The position numbers and the translations under genes were made by a program. A DNA stretch of 64,000 nucleotides, taken from positions 124,001-188,000 of the forward strand of contig NZ_VATY01000001.1 in NCBI RefSeq assembly GCF_005885635.1, given 5' to 3'. How positions within the stretch are numbered: the first letter of the stretch is position 1; each line of letters begins with the position of its first letter. Source of the stretch: Maribacter algarum (ex Zhang et al. 2020). GTDB taxonomy: Bacteria; Bacteroidota; Bacteroidia; Flavobacteriales; Flavobacteriaceae. Of this stretch, positions 20,008 through 28,282 are shown one piece after another. The notes under the pieces are model-generated. The model did not search any database, was not told where the DNA came from, and saw nothing but the letters and a program-made list of their open reading frames with translations.

Positions 20008-21243
20008 ATGAAAAATCACAAAAGCTTTTTATCATTTATTTTACTTTTCACAACGGTATTCGCTTACGCTCAAAATCTGCCAAGCCTATTGACAGAGAAA
20101 AATATCAACTCCACTTTTTCTATTCTGGCTTATGATGAAAATACCCAAGAATGGGGAATTGCTGTCGCCACAAACAACATCTACGTCGGTAATTCTACAA
20201 TATACATTGAACCTGGTGTTGGCGCATTTTCAGTAATTGCTGAAACTGAGCCCGGATATGCTATTGCAGGATTTGAGAAACTTAAGGAAGGAAAAACGAT
20301 TAAACAGGCCATTACAGAAGTTAAAGACAACGATGATCAATCTAATTACAGACAAATTTCAGGAATGGATGCAAAAGGAAATATTTTTGCTTTTACAGGA
20401 AAATCCTTGAAATATTGGAAGGGAAATGCATCCGAAATTTTGGGTGAGAATTATGTTGTGATAGGGAATCAGCTGGCAGACGATGTACTTCAAGAAATGT
20501 GTAAAACCTTCGAGAATTCTAAAGGAACATTGGCCCAAAGGCTTTTGAAAAGTTTAGTAGCCGGACAAAATACAGGCGGACAAATTTCGGGAAAACAATC
20601 AGCGGCGGTGGTTGTAAAAGGCACAAACAACGACTGGTATAATCAAATCGACCTTCGTGTAGATAATTCCAAAGAACCAATAAAGGAATTACAAATCTTA
20701 ATGGACTATCATTATGGTCGAATTCGTTTAAATCAATCACTTTATGCCATTAGAGAAGGGAATTCAATTAGGGCAAAGCAAAAATTAACAGAAGCTGAAG
20801 CGATGCTAGATGGTTGGACCGGAATGTACTCGAAAATAGCAGGTGCCAATGTTATCATTGGTAATGAAGACGCTGCTGTACAATGGATAAAAAAGGGGCT
20901 TTCGGAAAATCCGAATTGGTCAGTCAATCTACCAGCCTTCTATTTTTTACATAAGCACCCAGAAATGAAATCAATTATTAAGCCTAGTTCATTTAGTATT
21001 ACAGACTGGGAAAGCGCTTTGGGAATGTTCAGTAATCTCGGTCGAGAACTAGAGCTAATCAATTTAGCAAAAAACTTAATCGGTCAGAATGTAGAATCCT
21101 CATATTTGAATTACTTATTAGGTAGAAGCTACTTTTTCGAAAAAGAACAAGACAAAGCTATTGTGCATCTAGAAAAAGCTTTAAAAATGGATGGAGAAAA
21201 TATTGAGGCGGAAATTTTGTTAAAAAGAATAAAAACAAAATAA
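20008..21243 (+). CDS. Exported DUF1028 protein with C-terminal TPR-like repeats
   Basis: A 411-residue protein with a signal peptide (cleavage after AYAQ, residue 22). Residues about 35-240 are a DUF1028 domain, a predicted Ntn-hydrolase-like fold: STFSILAYDENTQEWGIAVA, VGAFSVIAETEPGYAIAG, and the later TGGQISGKQSAAVVVKG with DWYNQIDLRVD. The remaining ~160 residues carry tetratricopeptide-like helical pairs (ending in LGRSYFFEKEQDKAIVHLEK). DUF1028 enzymes are putative hydrolases of unknown substrate; the TPR tail may recruit partners. It overlaps no neighbour but converges within 4 bp on the MFS gene. Confidence 0.9.
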   Translation: MKNHKSFLSFILLFTTVFAYAQNLPSLLTEKNINSTFSILAYDENTQEWGIAVATNNIYVGNSTIYIEPGVGAFSVIAETEPGYAIAGFEKLKEGKTIKQAITEVKDNDDQSNYRQISGMDAKGNIFAFTGKSLKYWKGNASEILGENYVVIGNQLADDVLQEMCKTFENSKGTLAQRLLKSLVAGQNTGGQISGKQSAAVVVKGTNNDWYNQIDLRVDNSKEPIKELQILMDYHYGRIRLNQSLYAIREGNSIRAKQKLTEAEAMLDGWTGMYSKIAGANVIIGNEDAAVQWIKKGLSENPNWSVNLPAFYFLHKHPEMKSIIKPSSFSITDWESALGMFSNLGRELELINLAKNLIGQNVESSYLNYLLGRSYFFEKEQDKAIVHLEKALKMDGENIEAEILLKRIKTK

Positions 21244-21247
21244 CTTT

Positions 21248-22486
21248 TTATTGCGGATTCCGAGCCTTCAAAGATCCAAAAACAAGAAAGACCAAAAAGG
21301 CTAAGCCTAACCAACCTAATAGTTGATACGAGCCAAAAGCAGTAAAGCAAAGACTAAAGATACTAGGGGCCAAAGCACTTGCCAAGATTAAGAATGACAT
21401 GACTTTTCCTGTAATTGCTCCTAAATGATTGCGCCCGAAAAAACGAGGCCAAGCAATTGTATTCAACACGGCAAAGAACCCACTCATTATACCAAAACCT
21501 GCCACTAACAAGGGAATACCGGCAGCCGTAGGCAATAATAAAAATCCAATTGATGCAACGATTCCACCCGTTATCATCAGATACAAATACAATCGCAATT
21601 GTAGATAATCACTCAAAAAGTTCGCAATGGTTGAAATCGAAACGGCAACTACCGAAGCTGGTAAAAAGATGGAAATTGCGTCTTCTTTTGGAAAGCCTTC
21701 ACTGGCAAATATGGAAACGATGTGAAAAGTGAGTCCCGTTATAAAAAAACTATTGAAAGCCAAGATGAGGCCGTACATCCAAAAGGCGCGGGTTTTAGTA
21801 GCTTCCTTTAATGTGAACTGCTTCCGGTTAATTGCGGTTTTCTCCTCTGTTTCTACTATCTCTTTAACTCCGTCTGGCAAGAGTCCATATTTTTCTGGTT
21901 TATCCTTATACAGGAAAAAAATAAAAATACTCATTACTAATAAGCCCCATCCTAAATATTGCCATGCCCCTTGCCAACCGCTGCTTTCGATAAGAGCATC
22001 TACCCAGATGGGTGAAGACGAAAATCCAAATGATAGGGCAACACTACTGAACGCATTAACCTTTCCCCTATTCTTATCAAACCAAATCATGATGACGTTT
22101 CGAGAAGCCATGGTCAAAACACCCTGACCTGCGAAACGCAGTAAAAAGAACAAAAAGGTCATTATTACAAAGGGGATTGCCCAGGTATCTTGATTGAGCA
22201 ACTCCTTTATAAATTCGCTCATTTGAGCAGACCATGAGCATAAAAAAAGAGCGACTGCCAAAACCAAAGCTGCAAAGAAGGCGACATAACGCGCTCCATA
22301 CCTATCAAACCAAACGCCAGCTCTTCCAATAATTAATGAGCTAGCAATTGTACCAATCATATAAGCGTTGCTGAATTGATTTCGTGAAAGCCCCAAGGCA
22401 TCTTTTACGGGATCTGTAAAAACAGAAACACCGATGGTTTGTCCAGGAATACTGCAATAGACGCCAACGGTTCCAATCAAGAGCAC
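21248..22486 (-). CDS. MFS transporter (oxalate/monocarboxylate-like); unusual start
   Basis: Inner-membrane major facilitator with about 12 hydrophobic segments. The MFS motif region FDRYGARYVAF follows TM2, and the N-terminal part (GTVGVYCSIPGQTIGVSVF) resembles oxalate/formate or monocarboxylate-type MFS proteins. The coordinates begin at the first accepted initiation codon, a GTG. However the frame stays open for 22 further codons up to the stop at 22556-22558, and that stretch (ending in SPFFYGYVV) completes TM1 and looks coding. No ATG, GTG or TTG lies there; an ATT at 22552-22550 is the best alternative start. Substrate unknown. Confidence 0.85.
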   Translation of the reverse strand: MLLIGTVGVYCSIPGQTIGVSVFTDPVKDALGLSRNQFSNAYMIGTIASSLIIGRAGVWFDRYGARYVAFFAALVLAVALFLCSWSAQMSEFIKELLNQDTWAIPFVIMTFLFFLLRFAGQGVLTMASRNVIMIWFDKNRGKVNAFSSVALSFGFSSSPIWVDALIESSGWQGAWQYLGWGLLVMSIFIFFLYKDKPEKYGLLPDGVKEIVETEEKTAINRKQFTLKEATKTRAFWMYGLILAFNSFFITGLTFHIVSIFASEGFPKEDAISIFLPASVVAVSISTIANFLSDYLQLRLYLYLMITGGIVASIGFLLLPTAAGIPLLVAGFGIMSGFFAVLNTIAWPRFFGRNHLGAITGKVMSFLILASALAPSIFSLCFTAFGSYQLLGWLGLAFLVFLVFGSLKARNPQ

Positions 22487-22598
22487 TACATAACCATAAA
22501 AGAAAGGACTTTTGGAAGGATTAATACCTGTAAAACGTTTTGATTCTTGAATGTTTTATGCTTTAACGATTAGAAGTGACGCTAAATTACATAAAAAA

Positions 22599-22620
22599 GC
22601 CCCGACCAATTGGTCAGGGC
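22599..22620 (-). terminator. Terminator after the cold-shock gene
   Basis: On the minus strand GCCCTGACCAA and TTGGTCGGGGC form a nearly perfect stem (one mismatch, G-rich), followed by TTTTTTAT. It also marks the boundary with the MFS gene. Confidence 0.85.
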
Positions 22621-22650
22621 TCTGTGTCTTAAAAAACTAAGAAGTATATA

Positions 22651-22842
22651 TTAAATTACTTTAACGTTTACTGCATTTAATCCTTTTTTACCTTCTTGTA
22701 GATCGAATTCAACTTCATCGCCTTCACGAATTTCGTCTACTAATCCAGATACGTGTACAAAATGATCTTTGTCTACACCTTCTTCAGTGATAAAACCAAA
22801 ACCTTTGGTGTCATTGAAGAATTTTACTGTTCCTTTGTTCAT
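22651..22842 (-). CDS. Cold-shock protein (CspA family)
   Basis: A 63-residue single CSD protein that binds single-stranded RNA/DNA in the cytoplasm. RNP1 is KGFGFITEE (about 13-21) and RNP2 is DHFVHVSGL (about 26-34); the end DLQEGKKGLNAVNVKVI is typical. A -7 box and a long 5' untranslated region (about 30 bp after the box) precede it, and a strong terminator follows. Confidence 0.96.
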   Translation of the reverse strand: MNKGTVKFFNDTKGFGFITEEGVDKDHFVHVSGLVDEIREGDEVEFDLQEGKKGLNAVNVKVI

Positions 22843-22876
22843 TACTTAAAATTTAAATTAATTATTTAATCTTAAG

Positions 22877-22884
22877 CAAAGATA
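22877..22884 (-). promoter_or_regulatory. Bacteroidota promoter for the cold-shock gene
   Basis: TATCTTTG on the minus strand matches TAnnTTTG exactly. A TTG/GTTG cluster lies upstream, with 13-16 bp spacing, slightly short of the usual 17-23. Confidence 0.6.
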
Positions 22885-22963
22885 GTGCCAATATATTCAA
22901 CAACACCATCTTATCAACTTAATGTGCTTTTAATTAAATAGTTACTTGAAAATTAAAATCGTT

Positions 22964-23000
22964 AAAAGGGAACCATGCAGAACTAATTTAGGACCCTTTT
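22964..23000 (-). terminator. Possible terminator after the first OmpA-family gene
   Basis: AAAAGGG and CCCTTTT arms, extended by a few imperfect pairs, enclose a loop of about 20 bases; the structure overlaps the stop codon of the gene ending at 22999. Confidence 0.45.
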
Positions 23001-24129
23001 ATTTGTTTATCATATCTCGTTTGGTAATGACAAACTCGACTCTTCTATTCTGTCGACGACCATTCTCACTATCATTCGTAGCTATAGGTTTTTTTCCGCC
23101 ATGCCCTTTTGAAACAATTCGGTCTTCAGATAATCCTAATTTTTGAAGATATTGAGCTACCACTTGAGCTCGTCTAGCAGATAATTTTTGATTGTAGCTA
23201 TCAGAACCTACACTATCTGTATGTCCTAAAATACTAACATATAATGTTCTGTCGCTATTCAAGTGTTTGTAAAGCGCCAGCATTTCTTTTTTTGATTCTT
23301 CATGGAGCTTGAATTTATCAAAGTCAAACAGAAGATTTTCGAAAACATGTGTTTTATCAAGGCTATATGTCTCTTCCGTCGATTTCAAATCGGCAATATT
23401 ATTTTTTGAAGTCTTAATTGTTGCTACCGGCTCAACTAGCACAAGGTCGACATAGTAATATGCACCTTGCTTTGCATTGCGTTTGGTCTTGAACATTCTG
23501 GTTCTGGCATTGCTTTTAAAATTGCCCATAGTGAGAAACCTTTCCGTTCCTTTTGCCGTGAATTGGGTGTGAACTAATATCCAGTCTTTGGTATCAGAAT
23601 AGAAATTACTGTACCCGATTTCCATATAATTATAATCGTTCCCTTTTTGCTGATACATCTTTTTCTTTGAAAGTGGTTTCTTTCCAGATATACTCATACG
23701 ATCCTTTGAGAACAAGACCCCGAACTCCTTGATAGCGAAATCAGACCTTTCCGCTAGACTTACATAAAACGAAACCTGATACGTTTCACCCTTTACCAAA
23801 GTTTCAGACAATTCAGCCTGTAAATACTCACGATAATCATTCGGAGCATATAAATATAAGCCTGCATAACCTTTTCCAAAATCGGCGGGTTGTGTACCAT
23901 TAAAGTTTTTAGGAGTTCCCATGGCTGTACTACATCCATTGAAATAATCTGTAGAACCTTCTGTAGGTGTAGACCAACTAACGACATCGGCATTAAAATT
24001 ACCAAGACGTTTTGGACAATTGACATATTCCTCAAAACTTGGATTTTTAATTATGTTTTGAGCAATAGTGATATTTGCAAAAAGCAAACAAGCTGTTAAA
24101 GCCAAATGTGTTTTAAGCCTATAATACAT
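22999..24129 (-). CDS. OmpA family protein with N-terminal jelly-roll-like domain (copy 1)
   Basis: A 376-residue exported protein (signal peptide ending at TIAQ, residue 24). The mature N-terminus starts with NIIKNPSFEEYVNCPKRLG, the sequence signature of a CBM-like/jelly-roll surface domain found in many Bacteroidota OmpA proteins, and continues to about residue 240. The C-terminal ~110 residues are an OmpA/MotB peptidoglycan-binding domain with LGHTDSVGSDSYNQKLSARR and GHGGKKPIATNDSENGRRQN. It is probably anchored in the outer membrane periphery, holding the wall. It is a close paralogue of the gene at 24256-25380 on the same strand. Confidence 0.92.
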   Translation of the reverse strand: MYYRLKTHLALTACLLFANITIAQNIIKNPSFEEYVNCPKRLGNFNADVVSWSTPTEGSTDYFNGCSTAMGTPKNFNGTQPADFGKGYAGLYLYAPNDYREYLQAELSETLVKGETYQVSFYVSLAERSDFAIKEFGVLFSKDRMSISGKKPLSKKKMYQQKGNDYNYMEIGYSNFYSDTKDWILVHTQFTAKGTERFLTMGNFKSNARTRMFKTKRNAKQGAYYYVDLVLVEPVATIKTSKNNIADLKSTEETYSLDKTHVFENLLFDFDKFKLHEESKKEMLALYKHLNSDRTLYVSILGHTDSVGSDSYNQKLSARRAQVVAQYLQKLGLSEDRIVSKGHGGKKPIATNDSENGRRQNRRVEFVITKRDMINK

Positions 24130-24180
24130 TGGGACAAATGTTATAACTACCTTAAAAATAGGAAATTAAAAAGCAAGGCA

Positions 24181-24199
24181 CCTATTATTCAGTAATAGG
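24181..24199 (-). terminator. Hairpin between the two OmpA-family genes
   Basis: Perfect 7-bp stem CCTATTA/TAATAGG with a five-base loop, followed on the minus strand after eight bases by TTTTT. A weak terminator or intergenic hairpin. Confidence 0.35.
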
Positions 24200-24255
24200 T
24201 TCGATAACCAGTAAGGGTTTTTGGTTGTAGTACGGTTTAGGAAGTTTTTGTTGTC

Positions 24256-25380
24256 CTAATTATCATCTTCGTCCTCAAAAAGACCTGAGGCGTAATATTC
24301 ACGTTTCTTTTTTGAGATAATAAACTCTACACGTCGGTTCTTTTCTCGACCTATTTCTGTTTTATTGGCCATTAAAGGTTTTGCATCACCATATCCCTTC
24401 CAAGCAATTCGAAACGGTGAAAGACCATTCTCAACTAAGAATAACCCAACGGATTTTGCCCTCTTACCGGACAAGTCTAAATTGTAATCTTTATTTCCAT
24501 AATTATCGGTATGACCATAAATGGCGATATTTAAAGAGGGGTTCTCTTTTAGGTAATCCAATAATCCTCGAAGTTTTCCCTGTGATTCTTCTTTAATTTG
24601 AAAACCATCAACATCAAAATTGAGGCCTTCAAACACATAAATCTCATCTAAAAGAAAGGATGGTTCTGCCTCAGAAATAGAGATCATATCAACATAATAA
24701 TAAGAAGCTTTTTTTAAATTTTTACCTGTTACTATCATTTGGGTTTTTCGGTTCTCTTTAAAATTACCGAAAGTAAAATACCGCTCATTGCCGTTCGCAA
24801 TATATTCACTTCTAATTTCCATCCAGTCTGACTTGTTCGAAAAGTATTTGGTATTGGTCATACCAAGATAATTTGAAAGACCTTCTTGAAGCATCATCCG
24901 ATGTGGAATATTTCTGGTGGTTTGTAAATTAAGTGGTTTATCTCCAAAAAGGAAACCTAATTCCTTAACGGCATAAGCCGACTTATCAGAAAGGCTAACT
25001 ACTACAGAAACTAGGTATTTCTTATCTTTTTGCAATACCTGTTTCAACTCTCCGCCAATATACTCACGGTAGTCTTTTGGCCCAAAAGCATAAAAACCGG
25101 CATACCCTTTTCCGTTAAAGACGTTTTGGTGACCTGCGAAATTCCTACCTACTGACATTTGTTTGCTACAGCTATTGAAATAGTCTGTACTTCCATTTGT
25201 TGGGCAAGTCCAGAACAGAACATCCTTATGGAAGGTAGCATAATCAGAGGGGCATTGCACATAATCCTCAAAACTCGGGTTCTTCACCAAATTTTGGGCC
25301 AAACAAGCTGTAAGACCGCAATAAAATAATGCGATAAGGACAAAATATCTCTTATGTTTTGAAAAATAGCTAACTGCCAT
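24256..25380 (-). CDS. OmpA family protein with N-terminal jelly-roll-like domain (copy 2)
   Basis: Start chosen at the ATG 25380 (MAVSYFSKHKRYF), which gives a normal signal peptide ending at CLAQ; 25431 would add an implausible n-region. The mature protein begins NLVKNPSFEDYVQCPSDYAT and is co-linear with the neighbouring paralogue: shared features include the NSCS/GCS motif, GKGYAGFYAFGPKDYREYI, and the C-terminal OmpA domain with YGHTDNYGNKDYNLDLSGKR. It ends in an acidic tail (LFEDEDDN). The two genes probably arose by tandem duplication; roles beyond peptidoglycan binding are unknown. Confidence 0.92.
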   Translation of the reverse strand: MAVSYFSKHKRYFVLIALFYCGLTACLAQNLVKNPSFEDYVQCPSDYATFHKDVLFWTCPTNGSTDYFNSCSKQMSVGRNFAGHQNVFNGKGYAGFYAFGPKDYREYIGGELKQVLQKDKKYLVSVVVSLSDKSAYAVKELGFLFGDKPLNLQTTRNIPHRMMLQEGLSNYLGMTNTKYFSNKSDWMEIRSEYIANGNERYFTFGNFKENRKTQMIVTGKNLKKASYYYVDMISISEAEPSFLLDEIYVFEGLNFDVDGFQIKEESQGKLRGLLDYLKENPSLNIAIYGHTDNYGNKDYNLDLSGKRAKSVGLFLVENGLSPFRIAWKGYGDAKPLMANKTEIGREKNRRVEFIISKKKREYYASGLFEDEDDN

Positions 25381-25554
25381 ATCAAGTAAAATTGTAAGAA
25401 TTTTTTTACTTAATTTGGAGTTATAACGCACTTGTTCTTAAAAAAGTGCTTTTTTTCGATAAACTGCGCATACCAGAAAAGGCGTCATCATTTAGAAATC
25501 CCGATGCCCATTGGAGATACTTAAATTTTTAAAGGAATGTAATTCTACGATTTA

Positions 25555-26991
25555 CTAGTCAAGAGAATCTATATAATCTTGTATGAGCTGAACTCCCTCG
25601 GCATGCTTTACGGTAATACCTACTAAGGGCATTGAAGGTCCGAAAGCCGGGTCGATATCAACCCTGTTTCGAATATCTGCTTTGAACGGGTCAATGTTAC
25701 TATTAGTAAAACTTGTTTCGTATCGAAAATCAGGACGGACACCAATATTGGCATCATGTAACCCGCCAGGTTGATGGCAATGTGCACAGTTCACATCCAT
25801 ATAGGCTCTTGCTCTTTCTGACAAGGCAAAAGAAGTATCCGACCAAACAGGTAGCGACTCAATTTCAGAAATACTTGGTGCTCCTTCTAACAATCCCTTA
25901 TCGATTAAATTCTGCAGGGAATTCACTCCGTTTTTCACAAAATTCAAATTTCGCGATTTCGGACCAATAGGCGTGATTGTGTTATTATTGCTATGGCATT
26001 GAATACAATTAACCATAATAGGAACTAGATAGTTGACACTTCTATTTGCCCCTGTTTTATCAATCCAATTTACAGGTACAATTGGCCCATCCAAACTCAA
26101 TTCTGCATCAGTTTGTTCGGCATTCCAGATGTAATTTCCCATTTCCCAAATACCGTTCTTTTTGATTAGAAGTCGTGTTTCTATCATTTGTCTTCCTGCG
26201 GATGGATTCCGTTCATCATTTAGATAGTAAAAGGTTTTTGAAATAATGGTATTATCAGGGAAGCTTAAAAGCCCCTCTCCCGTATAGGTCATTTTTGAAT
26301 CCTTGGGAATAGATATCGATCTCAATTTATATGAATAGTCCGTATATAAGGGAGTGGCTAGATTATATTCATCTACCGTTCGATTGAATTTTAGATTTGC
26401 TACCGGCCCTTCAAATAGGTTCAACTCAGAAAGAAAGGGTAAAAAATCAGCCGTGGGATAAACGGTATCATCGAAATAAGGATCAGTTGAATTCGTTATT
26501 TCATCTCCATTTAAGAAACCATCAGAATCGCAGTCGGCATTAGACCATAAGGTGCTCGAGGTATTGTGCCCCGTATAACCAGGTTCCTGTTTTGGATCAC
26601 AAGGGTCATTCATATCGGTTCCGGCAAGAAGCTCATCACTATTTACAATTCCATCACCATCAGTATCCGTTATTTGATCAACATAGGGGTCGGTCGAAGC
26701 TGAAAGTTCATCACCATTTGTAATCCCGTCCTTATCACAGTCAGAAGCCAGCCAAGTAGCGCTTGTAGAATCAAAACCAGAATACCCTGAAACTTGTACT
26801 GGGTCGCACGCGTTGTTTTTGTTAGTACCATTGGCTACTTCTTGTTCATCGAGAATTCCATCTCCGTCAGAATCAAGCATAACCACCGGGTTATCACCCG
26901 TATCTTCTGATTTACATGAAATAATCAAAAGTGACATTAGTAGGAAAAATAAACTGAATATTCCTAAAAACTTAGAAATTGACTTCGTCAT
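25555..26991 (-). CDS. SO2930-like diheme c-type cytochrome lipoprotein with thrombospondin-3-type repeats
   Basis: A 478-residue lipoprotein (lipobox LLIISC, Cys26). Residues about 38-180 hold three calcium-binding thrombospondin type 3-like repeats (DSDGDGILDEQEVANGTNKN, DKDGITNGDELSASTDPY, DTDGDGIVNSDELLAGTD, DSDGFLNGDEITNSTDPY). The rest resembles the SO2930/HNE_0200 type cytochrome family: TPLYTDYSYKLRSISIPK, ETRLLIKKNGIWE, VNWIDKTGANRSVNY. Two CxxCH haem sites are seen at residues 329-333 (CIQCH) and 402-406 (CAHCH). It should sit on the outer membrane facing outward, with two haems; the electron partner is unknown. Confidence 0.88.
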   Translation of the reverse strand: MTKSISKFLGIFSLFFLLMSLLIISCKSEDTGDNPVVMLDSDGDGILDEQEVANGTNKNNACDPVQVSGYSGFDSTSATWLASDCDKDGITNGDELSASTDPYVDQITDTDGDGIVNSDELLAGTDMNDPCDPKQEPGYTGHNTSSTLWSNADCDSDGFLNGDEITNSTDPYFDDTVYPTADFLPFLSELNLFEGPVANLKFNRTVDEYNLATPLYTDYSYKLRSISIPKDSKMTYTGEGLLSFPDNTIISKTFYYLNDERNPSAGRQMIETRLLIKKNGIWEMGNYIWNAEQTDAELSLDGPIVPVNWIDKTGANRSVNYLVPIMVNCIQCHSNNNTITPIGPKSRNLNFVKNGVNSLQNLIDKGLLEGAPSISEIESLPVWSDTSFALSERARAYMDVNCAHCHQPGGLHDANIGVRPDFRYETSFTNSNIDPFKADIRNRVDIDPAFGPSMPLVGITVKHAEGVQLIQDYIDSLD

Positions 26992-27162
26992 AAAACAACA
27001 ATTTTCTTCTATAGCAACGTAAAAATAAATCTTATCATAATAAACTCATCTTAATTTGGCTAATAGTCGACAAATTACCGTCCACTATCACAAACTTTAT
27101 ATGATTTTAATCATGAATACGTGATTTATAACAACTACGGCTACCAAAAACCCTAAATCATG

Positions 27163-28206
27163 TTAAAATTCGGTATTCGAAATTTTAACATTATCCACCA
27201 ATAACACGGTGTTCTGGATAGTAGCAGAAATACCTACCTCAAGAATATTTTGAATGGAATTTGAGGTTGGTAAACTGATTCCGGTGGCGGAGATAATCTC
27301 AACATCATCTTGCCAAAGCTCCAAAACCCCATCTTCGGCATCACTAAATTTAAGATGAACTTTGACTTTAAACCATTCCCCTTCGGGAACAATAGTTGCG
27401 GAATTTGATTCAAACCGAAGTTTGGCTCCAAACTTGTTTTCCAACTCTAGTTTGTTGTTACGAATTACGACACGGGGACCAGGAGAGCCCTCAAAGTAAG
27501 AGTTTTCAAAATCTACCAAACTATAAGGCATTCCACTCTTGATATAGTAATCGGCCTCAAACCACAAATCATCGCTCTTCTTAGAATAACTGAGCACAGA
27601 CTGCATACTACACTTTGAAACTACCATATCGGCTGTCGGAGCAACGCTATTGAATTCAACTACTTTGTTTGTAGAATTCTCTGGGTCCTCTACAATTGTT
27701 ATCGAATTATCAAGAAAGTCACAAGTCTCTTCTAAAATACATTTGCTCAAAGCAACATACTCCGGTACGGTTTTGGTTTGTGGGCTCTGTAAAGTAAAAC
27801 CTGTCCAAAACAAATTAGCATCGCTCAAATCCGTTGCAAAAACATCAATAAACTTCGATTTTTCGAAGTCTTCAGCAAAGCTATTTTTGATGGGAATCAA
27901 AACGGATCCATCCTTTATAAATGTTCCAGAAGCATCGGTGGTATAGTTGTCTGATTCAAAATTAGGGTCAAAATATTGAAGTTGAAATTCACAGGCGTTA
28001 TCTGAGCCTAAATATACCTTACCATCTTCATAAATATAAAGGTCATTGCCATTTTCGTCAATAAAATTGTCCAGTAAATTTTCCGTACTACAAGAACCAT
28101 CAGTGGGAATTTCAATATTCATGGCCTGTTCAGCGTCAGAACTACAACTGAGAAAAAGGAGTAAAAAAAACACAGCTACAAGACTGTATTTAAAAGCAAA
28201 ATGCAT
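27163..28206 (-). CDS. Lipoprotein with probable lectin-like (concanavalin/jelly-roll) domain
   Basis: A 347-residue protein with a lipoprotein signal (FLSCSS, Cys21). The mature N-terminal half (to about 165) is beta-rich with several Cys; the second half (from PTADMVVSKC) has the strand pattern of a polysaccharide-lyase/LamG-like beta sandwich: LWFEADYYIKSGMPYSLVDF, PRVVIRNNKLELENKFG, GEWFKVKVHLKFSDAEDGVL, VDNVKIS. It could bind or cleave glycans, but no catalytic residues can be assigned. It has the same strand as, but 76 bp from, the TonB-type gene. Confidence 0.75.
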   Translation of the reverse strand: MHFAFKYSLVAVFFLLLFLSCSSDAEQAMNIEIPTDGSCSTENLLDNFIDENGNDLYIYEDGKVYLGSDNACEFQLQYFDPNFESDNYTTDASGTFIKDGSVLIPIKNSFAEDFEKSKFIDVFATDLSDANLFWTGFTLQSPQTKTVPEYVALSKCILEETCDFLDNSITIVEDPENSTNKVVEFNSVAPTADMVVSKCSMQSVLSYSKKSDDLWFEADYYIKSGMPYSLVDFENSYFEGSPGPRVVIRNNKLELENKFGAKLRFESNSATIVPEGEWFKVKVHLKFSDAEDGVLELWQDDVEIISATGISLPTSNSIQNILEVGISATIQNTVLLVDNVKISNTEF

Positions 28207-28282
28207 CGCTACTTATTTTTGGTTATAAGTAAAACGTTTGCCTCCAACAAATATTGGCATTAAATTTCAGGAAGTGTTTTGA

